Below, piece by piece: positions 16,218 to 24,963 of a stretch of DNA of 43,940 bases. The notes under the pieces are model-generated. The model saw nothing but the letters and a program-made list of their open reading frames with translations. It was not told the origin of the DNA and searched no databases. Origin of the DNA: Rikenellaceae bacterium (GTDB taxonomy: Bacteria; Bacteroidota; Bacteroidia; Bacteroidales; Rikenellaceae); contig JAIRQC010000043.1 in the NCBI GenBank assembly GCA_031256675.1, positions 1 to 43,940 of the forward strand. The letters are read 5' to 3'. Made by a program: the position numbers and the translations under genes. Position 1 is the stretch's first letter. Each line of letters begins with the position of its first letter.

Positions 16218-17696
16218 ATGAAAAGTATTATTGCTGCTGCGCTCGCGTTGCCCGTCGCGAACCTCGCCGCCAGAACCGTAAAAACAGTCAAAACAGACAA
16301 TCCGGCAGAAGTCTCCGATGATCAGAGGCTTAACGTCGTATATATCCTTGCCGACGACCTCGGTTACGGCGACCTCGGCGCGACGGGGCAACGCAAATTC
16401 ACCACTGAGAATATCGACCGCCTACGTGCCGAGGGGATGTTTTTCCGCCAGCATTACAGCGGCAGCACGGTGAGCGCCCCCTCGCGGTCGGCCCTGATGA
16501 CCGGACAACACACCGGCCACACCCCGATCCGCGGCAATCGCGAGCTGCCCGACGGCGCCGAGGGACAGAGCCCGCTTCCGGCCGGAACCTACACAATAGC
16601 ACGCATGTTTCACGAAGCGGGCTATGCTACGGGCTGTTTCGGCAAGTGGGGATTGGGCTGGCCCGGTTCGGAGGGCGACCCTGTCAACCAGGGTTTCGAC
16701 GAGTTCTACGGCTACAACTGCCAGCGGTGGGCCCATCGCTACTATCCCGACCATCTGTGGCACAACCTCGAGCGCGTGGAGCTCCCGTCCAATGTCGGCG
16801 GCCGTCGGGGAACCTACGCGCCCGACCTGATCCAGCAACAGGCCCTGCAATTTATCGCGAAGAACGGCAACAGGCCCTTTTTTCTCTTTATGCCGATCAC
16901 ACTGCCTCACGCCGAGCTGCTTGCGCCCGACGACAGCCTGCTGTGGCGGTACAGGGGCCTTTTCCCAGAAGTTCCGTTCAGGGGAGGGGATTACGCTCCG
17001 GACATGAACATTGCCAGCTACTGTTCGCAGCGGGAGCCATACGCCACATTCGCTGCAATGGTTTCACGTATAGATCGTTATGTGGGCGAGGTGATGGCCG
17101 CGCTCAAAGCGGCGGGCATCGACGGGCGCACCGTTGTCATGTTCTCGTCGGACAACGGCCCGCATCGCGAAGGGGGCGCCAATCCCGATTTTTTCGACAG
17201 TTACGGCCCATTCCGCGGCGTTAAGCGCGACCTTTATGAGGGTGGCGTCCATCTGCCGCTCTTTGTCCGCGCGCCGCAGATGGTCAGGGCGGGTTCGACG
17301 AGCGACCATATCTGCGCGTTCTGGGATATGCTGCCGACCATGGCCGATCTGGCAGGGGTCGAACTGCCCGCGACGGTGCGCACCGACGGTATTTCGATCG
17401 TCCCGACGCTCACCGGACGGGGCCGGCAGCGGCAACACGACTATCTTTACTGGGAGTTTCACGAGCAGGGAGGCAAGCTGGCCATTCGCATGGGGCGGTG
17501 GAAAGGTGTGATGCTCAACGTCTCCAAACCCGACAAGGCCGTTTTTCAGCTTTTCGATCTGTCGACGGACATACATGAAGATCACGACGTTGCGGCGCAG
17601 CATCCCGACGTTGTCGCCCGCATCCGCGACATATTCCGCACCGCACATACCGAATCGGAGACGTTTCGGTTTAACAGCGATGCGTTGTATATATAA
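16218..17696 (+). CDS. Secreted sulfatase (Ser-type, family S1)
   Basis: A 492-residue arylsulfatase-like enzyme. A probable signal peptide (MKSIIAAALALPVANLAA) is followed by LADDLGYGDLG with the metal-binding Asp46/Asp47. The sulfatase signature SAPSR (86-90) has Ser at the formylglycine position, so maturation would need the radical-SAM enzyme anSME, not found in this window. FGKWGLG, SSDNGPH and GVKRDLYEGGVHLP supply further active-site residues. It removes sulfate from glycans, plausibly sulfated mucin; the exact substrate is unknown. The open frame extends upstream to 15957 across the repeat and promoter, so ATG 16218 is used. Confidence 0.9.
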   Translation: MKSIIAAALALPVANLAARTVKTVKTDNPAEVSDDQRLNVVYILADDLGYGDLGATGQRKFTTENIDRLRAEGMFFRQHYSGSTVSAPSRSALMTGQHTGHTPIRGNRELPDGAEGQSPLPAGTYTIARMFHEAGYATGCFGKWGLGWPGSEGDPVNQGFDEFYGYNCQRWAHRYYPDHLWHNLERVELPSNVGGRRGTYAPDLIQQQALQFIAKNGNRPFFLFMPITLPHAELLAPDDSLLWRYRGLFPEVPFRGGDYAPDMNIASYCSQREPYATFAAMVSRIDRYVGEVMAALKAAGIDGRTVVMFSSDNGPHREGGANPDFFDSYGPFRGVKRDLYEGGVHLPLFVRAPQMVRAGSTSDHICAFWDMLPTMADLAGVELPATVRTDGISIVPTLTGRGRQRQHDYLYWEFHEQGGKLAIRMGRWKGVMLNVSKPDKAVFQLFDLSTDIHEDHDVAAQHPDVVARIRDIFRTAHTESETFRFNSDALYI

Positions 17697-17980
17697 CAGG
17701 GTGTGGCTGCCAAGTTCTAATCAAAAAGGTTTTCGGCCTTGCGAAGCAGGGCCGGCAGCCCGCAGCCATCGGCGGCGCAGGGCTGCTACTGTCGCCTGCG
17801 GCTCCGAGCGTCCTGCGCTGGCTGCGGGCCGAAAACGAAAACCAAGAGGCTGTCCCGACAGTCCGACTCCCGTCATTGCGGGAACGTAAGTCCGACGCAA
17901 TCAATCCGGTGAGGTGCAGTCTGTTTTTCCTGATTGCTCCGTTCTCAATGACAAAGATGCGACCGGACGGTCACAAAAAA
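17697..17980. repeat. Gene-free stretch: GC-rich inverted-repeat element (copy A) and dispersed repeat
   Basis: 17739-17845 is a GC-rich element with complementary arms GCAGCCCGCAG and CTGGCTGCGGGC around a core containing GGCGGCGCAGGG and GCCTGCGGC. A second copy is at 30450-30548. It is followed at about 17870-17975 by a dispersed repeat of the CGTCATTGCGGG / CAATGAC type, also seen near 23494, 30687, 38822 and 43822. No gene is present. Confidence 0.7.
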
Positions 17981-18017
17981 AGAGGCTGTCTCAAAAGTCA
18001 ATTTTGAGACAGCCTCT
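17981..18017 (-). terminator. Strong terminator hairpin after the sugar transporter
   Basis: A perfect 16 bp stem (17981-17996 with 18002-18017; arms AGAGGCTGTCTCAAAA) encloses a 5-nt loop. On the minus strand it is followed by seven T (complement of the A-run 17974-17980). The transporter stop is at 18035. On the plus strand it is followed only by TTCC, so it works mainly for the minus strand. Confidence 0.9.
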
Positions 18018-18034
18018 TTCCTTGAAACGTCTAA

Positions 18035-19348
18035 CTATTTCTTCGGCTGCACGATCCTCGACCCTGCCAGCGCATAGTAGAGCAGGAATACCAGACCGGC
18101 GAAGATCACCCAGTAGCTGGCCATGTAGTCGGCCTTGACGACATTCTCGGCCACGCCGCTTTCATTGACGGCAGAGACGACCGTTCCTGCCTTGTCAGCC
18201 ACAAAACCCTGAATAACAGGGAGAATACCACCGCCGCAGACCATAACCATAAATATGCCCGAAGCCTTCTTCACCGCGCTGCCCAACCCCTCGACAGCCA
18301 GATTGAAGATGCCGCCCCACATGATAGAGGTGCACAAGCCGCACAGTACGAGCAGCAGCACGCTTATCGGTGCCTGGGCCCAGCTGAACGACAGCTCTTT
18401 GGTTATGGCCGGGACGCGGGTCATAATGTCGGCGGGCAGGAATATCGCCAGCAGCACGAATACCATTCCCAACCCCGAAGCGACCGTAAGCATCGTCTTT
18501 GCCGACACTTTGGCGCCTACCGAGGCCCCTGTCAGACGCCCGACAAGCATCAGCAGCCAATAAGTTCCGGCCACCGAACCGGCAATCGCGGTATCCATAC
18601 CCAAACCTTTGGTCAGATAGAGGATCAGGAAGGCAGGAATACCCACCTCGACGCCAACATATATAAATATGCCGATGATGCCCTGCACAAAGTGGCGGAA
18701 CGACATCGGGCTGCGCGGTTTTTCGGTAGACGTTTCGGCCACCTGTTCGGGTTCCGGAATACGCACCAGGGCCAGCACCACGAACACCACGGCAAAGATA
18801 CCCATAGCGATGAACAGTGCGGGATTGGCATTTTCGATGGTAGGCCGCACGGTGTTACCAATCAGATAGCCGACCAGTACGGGAGTGATGGTGGCAGCCA
18901 TCGAGTTGAGCGAACCGCCGAACTGAATGAGCTGGTTGCCCTTGTTGCCGCCGCCGCCGAGGGTGTTGAGCATCGGGTTGACCACGGTGTTGAGCAGGCA
19001 CATTGAGAATCCGGCCACAAAAGCTCCGGCCACATAGACGGCAAAACTCGCTGCAACGCCAGAATAGAACTGAATGGCCACGCCCACCAGGCCGACGGCC
19101 ACGGCTATGAGGGCCGTCTTTTTGTAGCCCACCCGTTGCAGCAGCAATCCGGCGGGAATGCCCATAAAGGCATAGGCGATGAAATTGGCAAGGTTGCCAA
19201 GCTGCGAGGTTGCGCCCGAAGCGCCGAACTGATCTTTCAGGATCACCCCGATGGGGCTCGCGAGTCCCGTCACGAACGAGATCATCGCAAACAGCAGGAA
19301 CATCATGGCGATGGCCACACCGCGTCCGCTTGTTTTTTGTTGTGTCAT
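18035..19348 (-). CDS. Sugar MFS transporter (GluP/FucP-type), probably for galactose
   Basis: A 437-residue 12-helix MFS protein. The first helix region (FLLFAMISFVTGLASPIGVILKDQFG), FMGIPAGLLLQRVGYKKTAL and LNTVVNPMLNTLGGGGNKGNQLIQFGGSLNSMAATITPVLVGYLIG are typical of the fucose/glucose-galactose proton symporter subfamily. Its position after galK, galM and a nucleotidyltransferase makes galactose (or glucose/galactose) the likely substrate; that is inference from context. It is the last gene of the cluster and ends at a strong terminator. Confidence 0.88.
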   Translation of the reverse strand: MTQQKTSGRGVAIAMMFLLFAMISFVTGLASPIGVILKDQFGASGATSQLGNLANFIAYAFMGIPAGLLLQRVGYKKTALIAVAVGLVGVAIQFYSGVAASFAVYVAGAFVAGFSMCLLNTVVNPMLNTLGGGGNKGNQLIQFGGSLNSMAATITPVLVGYLIGNTVRPTIENANPALFIAMGIFAVVFVVLALVRIPEPEQVAETSTEKPRSPMSFRHFVQGIIGIFIYVGVEVGIPAFLILYLTKGLGMDTAIAGSVAGTYWLLMLVGRLTGASVGAKVSAKTMLTVASGLGMVFVLLAIFLPADIMTRVPAITKELSFSWAQAPISVLLLVLCGLCTSIMWGGIFNLAVEGLGSAVKKASGIFMVMVCGGGILPVIQGFVADKAGTVVSAVNESGVAENVVKADYMASYWVIFAGLVFLLYYALAGSRIVQPKK

Positions 19349-19424
19349 AGATAATTAAGGTTAAATTGGTTTTTGATTTTATATGGGTTCGGACGGCAGG
19401 CCATGCCCGCCGCCCGCTGTCGCC

Positions 19425-20582
19425 CTACTCTACCCTGCGCGCCCCGTCGCTGACGACCACGTCGTAGACTTTGGGCAGGATGTTGAACCTGGCCTTATAG
19501 TCGGCGAGCGTCCCGTCGATGAAGGCCTCGTACCTGGCTTCGGGAACGAGGTTGATGGTGCAGCCGCCGAAGCCGCCGCCCATGATGCGCGAACCGGTCA
19601 CGCCGTACTTTTTGGCGCAGCCGTTCAGGAAGTCGAGCTCCTCGCAGCTGACCTCGTACAGACGGCTCAGCCCGTCGTGGGTCTCGTACATCTTGTGCCC
19701 GACGGTCTCGTAATCGCCCTTGACCAACGCGTGGCAGGCGTCGAGCAGACGCTGCACCTCGCCGATGACGAACTCGGCGCGATCGTGATCCTCCGCGCTG
19801 ATCTCGTCCTTCACCTCGGCGAGCATGTCGAACGTTGCGTCGCGCAGGAACTCCACCTCGGGGTGGCGGCGGCGAATGGCGGCGGCGGCAGCCTCGCACG
19901 ACTCGCGACGACGGTTGTACGGGTTGTTGACCAGCTCGTGTTTGACGCACGAGTCGATCAGTACGACCCTGTAACCCGCCGGGGCAGGGTCGAACGGCAC
20001 ATACTCATATTCGAGCGAGCGGCAGTCGAGACGGATCAGGTTGCCCTTTTTGCCGAAGACCGAGGCGAACTGATCCATGATACCGCACTTTACCCCCACG
20101 TAGTTATGCTCCGTGGCCTGTCCGATCCTGGCCAGTTCGAACCTGTCGACGCCGAGCCCGAACATGTCGTTCAGCGCAAAGGCAAAGGCGCTCTCCAGCG
20201 CGGCGGACGACGACAGGCCTGCCCCGAGGGGCACGTCCCCGTAGAATGCTGCGTCGAAGCCTCCGACCGTCTTGCCGCGCTTGACGATCTCGCGCACAAC
20301 GCCGAAGACGTAGCGCGCCCAGTTTTTTTCGGGCTTGTCGGCCTCGTTCATGCCGAAACTGCACTCCTCGTCGTAGTCGACGGAGAACAGGCGCACCGTG
20401 TCCGTGCCGTTGGCCTTGACGGCGAGGGTGATCCCCTTGTCGATGGCCCCCGGCAGGACGAACCCGCCGTTGTAGTCGGTATGCTCGCCGATCAGGTTGA
20501 CGCGGCCCGGCGAAGCGTACAGTGCCTCCGCCGCCTCGCCGAATCGCTTCGCAAAAACCTCTTTCAGTTGCTTTGTCTCCAT
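19425..20582 (-). CDS. galK: Galactokinase
   Basis: Phosphorylates galactose to galactose-1-phosphate with ATP, the entry step of the Leloir pathway. The 385-residue GHMP kinase shows the galactokinase signature GRVNLIGEHTDYNGG (26-40), the ATP loop PLGAGLSSSAALE (118-130), GIMDQFAS with the catalytic Asp, and motif 3 GGGFGGCTINLV near the C-terminus. Length matches the family. It is followed after 76 bp by the transporter and preceded by a small secreted-protein gene and galM. No galT or galE is in the window. Confidence 0.96.
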   Translation of the reverse strand: METKQLKEVFAKRFGEAAEALYASPGRVNLIGEHTDYNGGFVLPGAIDKGITLAVKANGTDTVRLFSVDYDEECSFGMNEADKPEKNWARYVFGVVREIVKRGKTVGGFDAAFYGDVPLGAGLSSSAALESAFAFALNDMFGLGVDRFELARIGQATEHNYVGVKCGIMDQFASVFGKKGNLIRLDCRSLEYEYVPFDPAPAGYRVVLIDSCVKHELVNNPYNRRRESCEAAAAAIRRRHPEVEFLRDATFDMLAEVKDEISAEDHDRAEFVIGEVQRLLDACHALVKGDYETVGHKMYETHDGLSRLYEVSCEELDFLNGCAKKYGVTGSRIMGGGFGGCTINLVPEARYEAFIDGTLADYKARFNILPKVYDVVVSDGARRVE

Positions 20583-20747
20583 AAATTATTGGTTTATAAA
20601 AGTTTTAGCTATGTTCTTTCGCTCAGGTAAAACCTTATTCCCGTCAAATTTTCCATTCCGGTCGAGAAAAAGGATGGCGTGGCGACATAACGCTTTCCCG
20701 CCTGCACACGATCACTCGCCTCGGCCCTGCCCGAGGATTTGCCGTTA

Positions 20748-21257
20748 TTATAAATGCAAATTATTTTGTGCTCTCCAACAGGCAGCATATATTTTTTTCA
20801 CCCCTGTTTTTTTGTATTCACCCGTCAAGTAGCCGCGCGAACTTAAATTGTCTATCGTGCTCGCCTGAACCCTATCGGCTGTTGTCAATGTGGCGTGCTC
20901 CGGCAGCCGTGTTTTTTCGTCAAGCCGCCACACTCCGTTCGCGAGCCTCATGTCCCCTGCTCCTCGCCCCAAATATGGCGCCATGCGGCAAAGCCATCCG
21001 ACAAAACCGCCAGGCTCGGCCTTTTTCGCCAGCTTGAGCGGTATCGCTATTTCCGTCGAACCCGCGTCCGTACTTACGCTCATTATGGCGACTGCTTTGA
21101 GCCTGTCGTTCATGAAAGCCTCGTTTCTCACGGTCGACCCCGCGAGCCTGACGACACCTTCTTTTGTTCGCTTCTCACGTGCAGGCAAAGAGGAGTGGGA
21201 CGACAGCGTCGCAACCGCCGCCGCACAAAGCGCAAAAACCCTCGACAGCCTGTTCAT
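20748..21257 (-). CDS. Hypothetical secreted protein in the galactose cluster
   Basis: A 169-residue frame beginning 4 bp after the galM stop, with a plausible signal peptide (RVFALCAAAVATLSSHSSLPA). The rest shows no motif I recognise: an N-terminal half with short beta-like stretches, a Gly-rich middle (PYLGRGAGDMRLANG) and a basic C-terminus. Position and signal peptide argue for a real gene; the lack of any family resemblance and the AT-rich 3' end argue for caution. It could be a remnant. The 165 bp between it and galK hold nothing recognisable. Confidence 0.45.
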   Translation of the reverse strand: MNRLSRVFALCAAAVATLSSHSSLPAREKRTKEGVVRLAGSTVRNEAFMNDRLKAVAIMSVSTDAGSTEIAIPLKLAKKAEPGGFVGWLCRMAPYLGRGAGDMRLANGVWRLDEKTRLPEHATLTTADRVQASTIDNLSSRGYLTGEYKKTGVKKIYAACWRAQNNLHL

Positions 21258-21261
21258 AAGG

Positions 21262-22305
21262 CTATTCCTTAACCGTGAACGCCACCTCTATCGTATGTTT
21301 ATACTCCTGTCCGGGCCTGAGTATGCAGCTCGGGAAGTCGGGCAGGTTGGGCGAGTTGGGGCTGTACTGCGCCTCGAGACAGAATGCCTCGCGTTCGCCG
21401 TAGATCTTGCCCCCCTTGCCGGGCAGCGTGCCGCCGAAATAGTTGGCCGTGTAGAGATGGACGGTGGGATAGGTGCTGCTCATGGCCAGCGCGCGCCCCG
21501 ACGCCGGATCGCAGGCCTCGGCAACGAGCCTCATCTCCCCGTCGTCGACGTTCTTGACGAGGAAACTTTCGTCGTAACCCTTACAGATCCTGATCTGGTC
21601 GTCGTCGGCCTCTATGTCCTGCCCGATAGCCTTCGCCGTGCGGAAATCGAACGGCGTACCCTCCACCGGCCTGATCTCGCCGTAGACAACGCCCCCGTCG
21701 AGCATCGGCAGGAAGCTGTCTGCATGGATTTTAAGCTGGTGGTCGAGAACGCTGCCCTCGCCCGCGAGGTTGAAATAGGCGTGGTTGGTCAGGCTCACAG
21801 GGGTGGCCTTGTCGGTCGTGGCGCGAAACTCTATCGTCACCCTGTCGTCGTTGCCCCAGCGGTAGCGCACGCTCACGCTTAGCCGCCCCGGAAAGCCCTG
21901 GTCGCCGTCGGGACTGACCGTCGAAAAGGTCACGCCGTCCGCCTCCTCGCGGCTATCCCACAGACGGAACGACAGCCCGTCGACGCCGCCGTGCAGGGTA
22001 TTGTCGCCGTTGTTGACCGTCGTCTGATACTGCACGCCGTCGACGGCGAAGCGTCCGGCGGCGATGCGGTTGGCAAAGCGTCCGATGCTCGCGCCGAGGT
22101 AGCAGGCGTCGGAGGCATAGCCCTGCATACTGCCGTAACCCAGCAGCACGTCGCCTTTTTTGCCGTCGCGGTCGGGCACAATTGCCGACGCCCATGTCGC
22201 GCCGTAGTTGGTCACCGCGATGCTGTTGCCGCGGCTGTTGGTCAGCGTGAACAACTCGACCATCCGGCCCTCGAACAGGCCGAAGCCGCTTCTCATTATT
22301 TCCAT
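21262..22305 (-). CDS. galM: Aldose 1-epimerase (galactose mutarotase)
   Basis: Interconverts alpha and beta anomers of galactose/glucose so galactokinase receives its alpha substrate. The 347-residue protein has the galactose-mutarotase fold with the substrate Arg in YLGASIGRFANRIA, NTLHGG, the catalytic His in SLTNHAYFNLAG, and the catalytic base Glu in AFCLEAQYSPNSPN. No signal peptide is seen, so it is likely cytosolic. The start ATG at 22305 overlaps the nucleotidyltransferase by 10 bp; an ATG at 22296 forming a TAATG junction is an alternative. Confidence 0.94.
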   Translation of the reverse strand: MEIMRSGFGLFEGRMVELFTLTNSRGNSIAVTNYGATWASAIVPDRDGKKGDVLLGYGSMQGYASDACYLGASIGRFANRIAAGRFAVDGVQYQTTVNNGDNTLHGGVDGLSFRLWDSREEADGVTFSTVSPDGDQGFPGRLSVSVRYRWGNDDRVTIEFRATTDKATPVSLTNHAYFNLAGEGSVLDHQLKIHADSFLPMLDGGVVYGEIRPVEGTPFDFRTAKAIGQDIEADDDQIRICKGYDESFLVKNVDDGEMRLVAEACDPASGRALAMSSTYPTVHLYTANYFGGTLPGKGGKIYGEREAFCLEAQYSPNSPNLPDFPSCILRPGQEYKHTIEVAFTVKE

Positions 22306-23210
22306 AGCTTTTGGGGATATACGTTATTCTCTATCAGTTTGTTGAGTTTGTCCACCACCAGCGGTTTGTCCTCCTTGTAGGTCACGCCGAACCATGCGGC
22401 CGTCGTGTCGAGCGCCTTCACCGTAGCCTTGCCGCTACCGACCAGGTCGTTGACCAGCAGCGGGATAAAAAATTCCGACTTCGGTTCGCCGCCGCGCGCA
22501 TCAAGGAAACCCTTGAAATATTCCAGCGAGTGGTCGAAGTAATCGGGCGTGAAGCCCCACATGTTCATCGACACGGGAGTTTCGGCCGCCAGCGGATGCA
22601 GCGTTCCGTGTTCGTCCTTATATACTATGGCGTCGCCGCGCTTCTCGATGTGCGTGCGTTCGACCACGGCGTTCAGATAGCCCCTGTCGTCGGTCTGGCA
22701 CACCCCGCGGGCCACTGCGCCGCTCTCCGAGAGGGTATTGCCCACGCGGTAGCCCACCATGCCGTACTCGCCCTTTTTGCCTTCGGACGCGCTCAGAAAT
22801 CCGGCGATGGCCTCGTAGGATTCGCGTCCGTAGAAGTCGTCGGCATTGATTACGCAGAACGGCCCGTTTATGGCGCCGCGGGCCATCAGCACGGCGTGGT
22901 TCGTTCCCCACGGCTTTTCGCGGTCGGGGTTGATCTTCGCAAGGTCATAGCCTTCGGGCAGGCTGTCAAGCTCCTGGAAGACGACGGCGGTCTCAATTTC
23001 GTTGCCGAAACGGCTGTCGACAAAGTTGCGGAACTCCTTCTCGAAGCTGTGGCGGATGACGAACACCACCCTGCCGAAGCCGGCGCGGATGGCGTCGTAA
23101 ATGGAATATTCCATGATGGTCTCGCCGTTCGGGCCGATGCCGTCCATCTGTTTCAATCCTCCGTAGCGACTGCCAAGCCCGGCGGCAAGCACAAAAAGTG
23201 TCGGTTTCAT
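22296..23210 (-). CDS. Sugar-phosphate nucleotidyltransferase of the galactose cluster
   Basis: A 304-residue NTP_transferase-fold protein. It opens FVLAAGLGSRYGGLKQMDG, the nucleotide-binding loop of the family (GxGxR...K variant), and has the metal-binding VINADDFYG. It should join a nucleoside triphosphate to a sugar-1-phosphate. Located directly upstream of galM and galK, it is the first gene of the cluster. It may make UDP-galactose or UDP-glucose directly from the sugar-1-phosphate, standing in for the missing galT; this is inference. Upstream sequence contains TATCTTTA, a weak -7 match, but no clear promoter. Confidence 0.85.
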   Translation of the reverse strand: MKPTLFVLAAGLGSRYGGLKQMDGIGPNGETIMEYSIYDAIRAGFGRVVFVIRHSFEKEFRNFVDSRFGNEIETAVVFQELDSLPEGYDLAKINPDREKPWGTNHAVLMARGAINGPFCVINADDFYGRESYEAIAGFLSASEGKKGEYGMVGYRVGNTLSESGAVARGVCQTDDRGYLNAVVERTHIEKRGDAIVYKDEHGTLHPLAAETPVSMNMWGFTPDYFDHSLEYFKGFLDARGGEPKSEFFIPLLVNDLVGSGKATVKALDTTAAWFGVTYKEDKPLVVDKLNKLIENNVYPQKLWK

Positions 23211-23602
23211 CCTCTGTTTCTTGTATTTATATTTATTTGTCGATACGCAACCCGCAAAATCAGCGTTAAAGATAAAGATTTTTTCTAAGTTCTGGCATGG
23301 TTAGCGAATAATTTTATCAACGTTGAATCGCAAGCGGGCTCCTTAACCTGATCTCATCGCCTGTCAATACACCGTTTTTGTCTGACAGGCTCGGCGCTGC
23401 TACAGGTTGTCTCGGCATTGCTTTCCCTCGAAATGGCAATCGACATTACTTCGAAATACTCTCCCAATAACGGCAAATCAGGTGCCAGTTACAGGACTGT
23501 TTCGTTCTGCTCGCAATGACGTTCGGGATAGCTGTCCCTGCGTTTCGCCACCCCACCCTACCCTTTTGGGGCAGCTCCGCAGGAGCTGAAAATCTTTCTC
23601 AA
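23211..23602. other. Gene-free 392 bp with hairpins and a dispersed repeat
   Basis: No gene is seen. It contains a GCCTGTCA/TGACAGGC inverted repeat (23359-23390), a dispersed repeat at 23494-23521 that matches 38822-38849 almost base for base, and the inverted repeat CAGCTCC-GCA-GGAGCTG (23572-23588) about 15 bp past the sdaA stop, which may help end that transcript although no T-run follows. Confidence 0.5.
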
Positions 23603-24793
23603 CTACACCGGCTTTATCACCTTTGCCAGTCCGCCTTCGGAGGTCTCCTTGTAGAGGCTGGGCAGGTCGTGGCCGGTGCGGCCCATCACCTCGACCACCT
23701 TGTCGAAACTCACGCGGTGGATGCCGTCCGAAAATGTGGAATAGGTGTTGGCGTCGAGGGCGCGGGCGGCGGCGAAGGCGTTGCGCTCGATGCACGGTAT
23801 CTGCACCATGCCGCACACAGGGTCGCACGTGAGGCCGAGATGGTGCTCCAGCCCCATCTCGGCCGCATACTCGATCTGCGCCGGCGAACCCCCGAAGAGC
23901 TGGCACGCGGCGGCGGCGGCCATCGCACAGGCCACCCCCACCTCGCCCTGACACCCGACTTCGGCCCCCGAGATCGAGGCGTTGGTGCGCACGACGTTGC
24001 CGAAGAGCCCCGCCACGGCAATAGCCCTGTACAGACGTTGCATATGGAACTCGCGCGTCTGCATCAGGTGGTGGAGCACGGCGGGCAGGATACCGCACGA
24101 CCCGCATGTGGGGGCGGCGACAATCTCTCCCCCTGCGGCATTCTCCTCGGCCACGGCCAGCGCATAGGCGTAAACCATGCCGCGACTTCGCATCGTTCCC
24201 GAGTAGCCGCTGGCCCTGATCAGGTAGTCTGCCGCCTTGCGCCGCACGCCGAGGCCGCCGGGGAGCGTACCTTCGGCCTCCAGTCCGCGCGCTACGGAGG
24301 CCTCCATCGTCTCCCACACACGGGCGATGAAACCCCAGATCTCCGGCCCTTCGCACTGTTCGACATACTCCCAGTATGAGGAGCCGTTCTGCTCGCACCA
24401 CTGCTTGATCTCGCCGAGGGTGGTCATCCCGTATACCCTGGCGGCGGCCTCCTCCTCGAACCCCGGGGCTGATAGCGACCCGCCGCCGATGCTGAACACC
24501 TCCCACGGAGTGCAGCCCGCGGCCTCGAAGAGCATCCCGTTGGGGTGGAACGGCAGCGTTACCTCCGGTTTCCAGACTATCTCCACCTGTCCGGCCCGCT
24601 GCAACACGTCGAGGATGGCCCTGTCGGTCATGTGGCCGCGGCCTGTTGCGGCGAGGCTGCCGTAGAGCGTCACGCGGAAGTCGCGGGCTTCGGGGTTGCG
24701 CGAGAGATAGATCTGTGCGGCGCGTTTGGGTCCCATCGTATGGCTGCTCGAGGGGCCGTTGCCTGTTTTGAAGAGGGTTTTCAGCGATTCCAT
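23603..24793 (-). CDS. sdaA: L-serine ammonia-lyase (single-chain, iron-sulfur)
   Basis: Deaminates L-serine to pyruvate and ammonia. The 396-residue protein fuses the beta domain (MESLKTLFKTGNGPSSSHTMGPKRAAQIYL) and the catalytic alpha domain. Cysteines for the [4Fe-4S] cluster lie in APTCGSCGI, GAEVGCQGEVGVAC and LTCDPVCGMVQIPCIERN. The frame extends upstream to 24880, but MESLK matches the usual family start, so ATG 24793 is used. It is transcribed divergently from kbl-tdh, whose products yield glycine, and glycine can be converted to serine elsewhere, making a serine/threonine/glycine breakdown locus. Confidence 0.93.
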   Translation of the reverse strand: MESLKTLFKTGNGPSSSHTMGPKRAAQIYLSRNPEARDFRVTLYGSLAATGRGHMTDRAILDVLQRAGQVEIVWKPEVTLPFHPNGMLFEAAGCTPWEVFSIGGGSLSAPGFEEEAAARVYGMTTLGEIKQWCEQNGSSYWEYVEQCEGPEIWGFIARVWETMEASVARGLEAEGTLPGGLGVRRKAADYLIRASGYSGTMRSRGMVYAYALAVAEENAAGGEIVAAPTCGSCGILPAVLHHLMQTREFHMQRLYRAIAVAGLFGNVVRTNASISGAEVGCQGEVGVACAMAAAAACQLFGGSPAQIEYAAEMGLEHHLGLTCDPVCGMVQIPCIERNAFAAARALDANTYSTFSDGIHRVSFDKVVEVMGRTGHDLPSLYKETSEGGLAKVIKPV

Positions 24794-24850
24794 CCGCTTA
24801 ATTTTTTGCGAAATTAATAAATTCATATTATAAAGTAACGGCAAATCACA

Positions 24851-24858
24851 TATCTTTG
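24851..24858 (+). promoter_or_regulatory. -7 element for kbl-tdh
   Basis: TATCTTTG, about 105 bp before the kbl ATG. No clear TTTG at -33. It would give a leader of about 95-100 nt. Confidence 0.45.
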
Positions 24859-24963
24859 TACGATTTTTCAAAATAAGCATTCCGAGACTATTATCATCCC
24901 CGCAGCCGACGAATGTCCGTCGTCCTCTGCGCTATCGAAAGACAAAGCTAAATATTATAAAAC

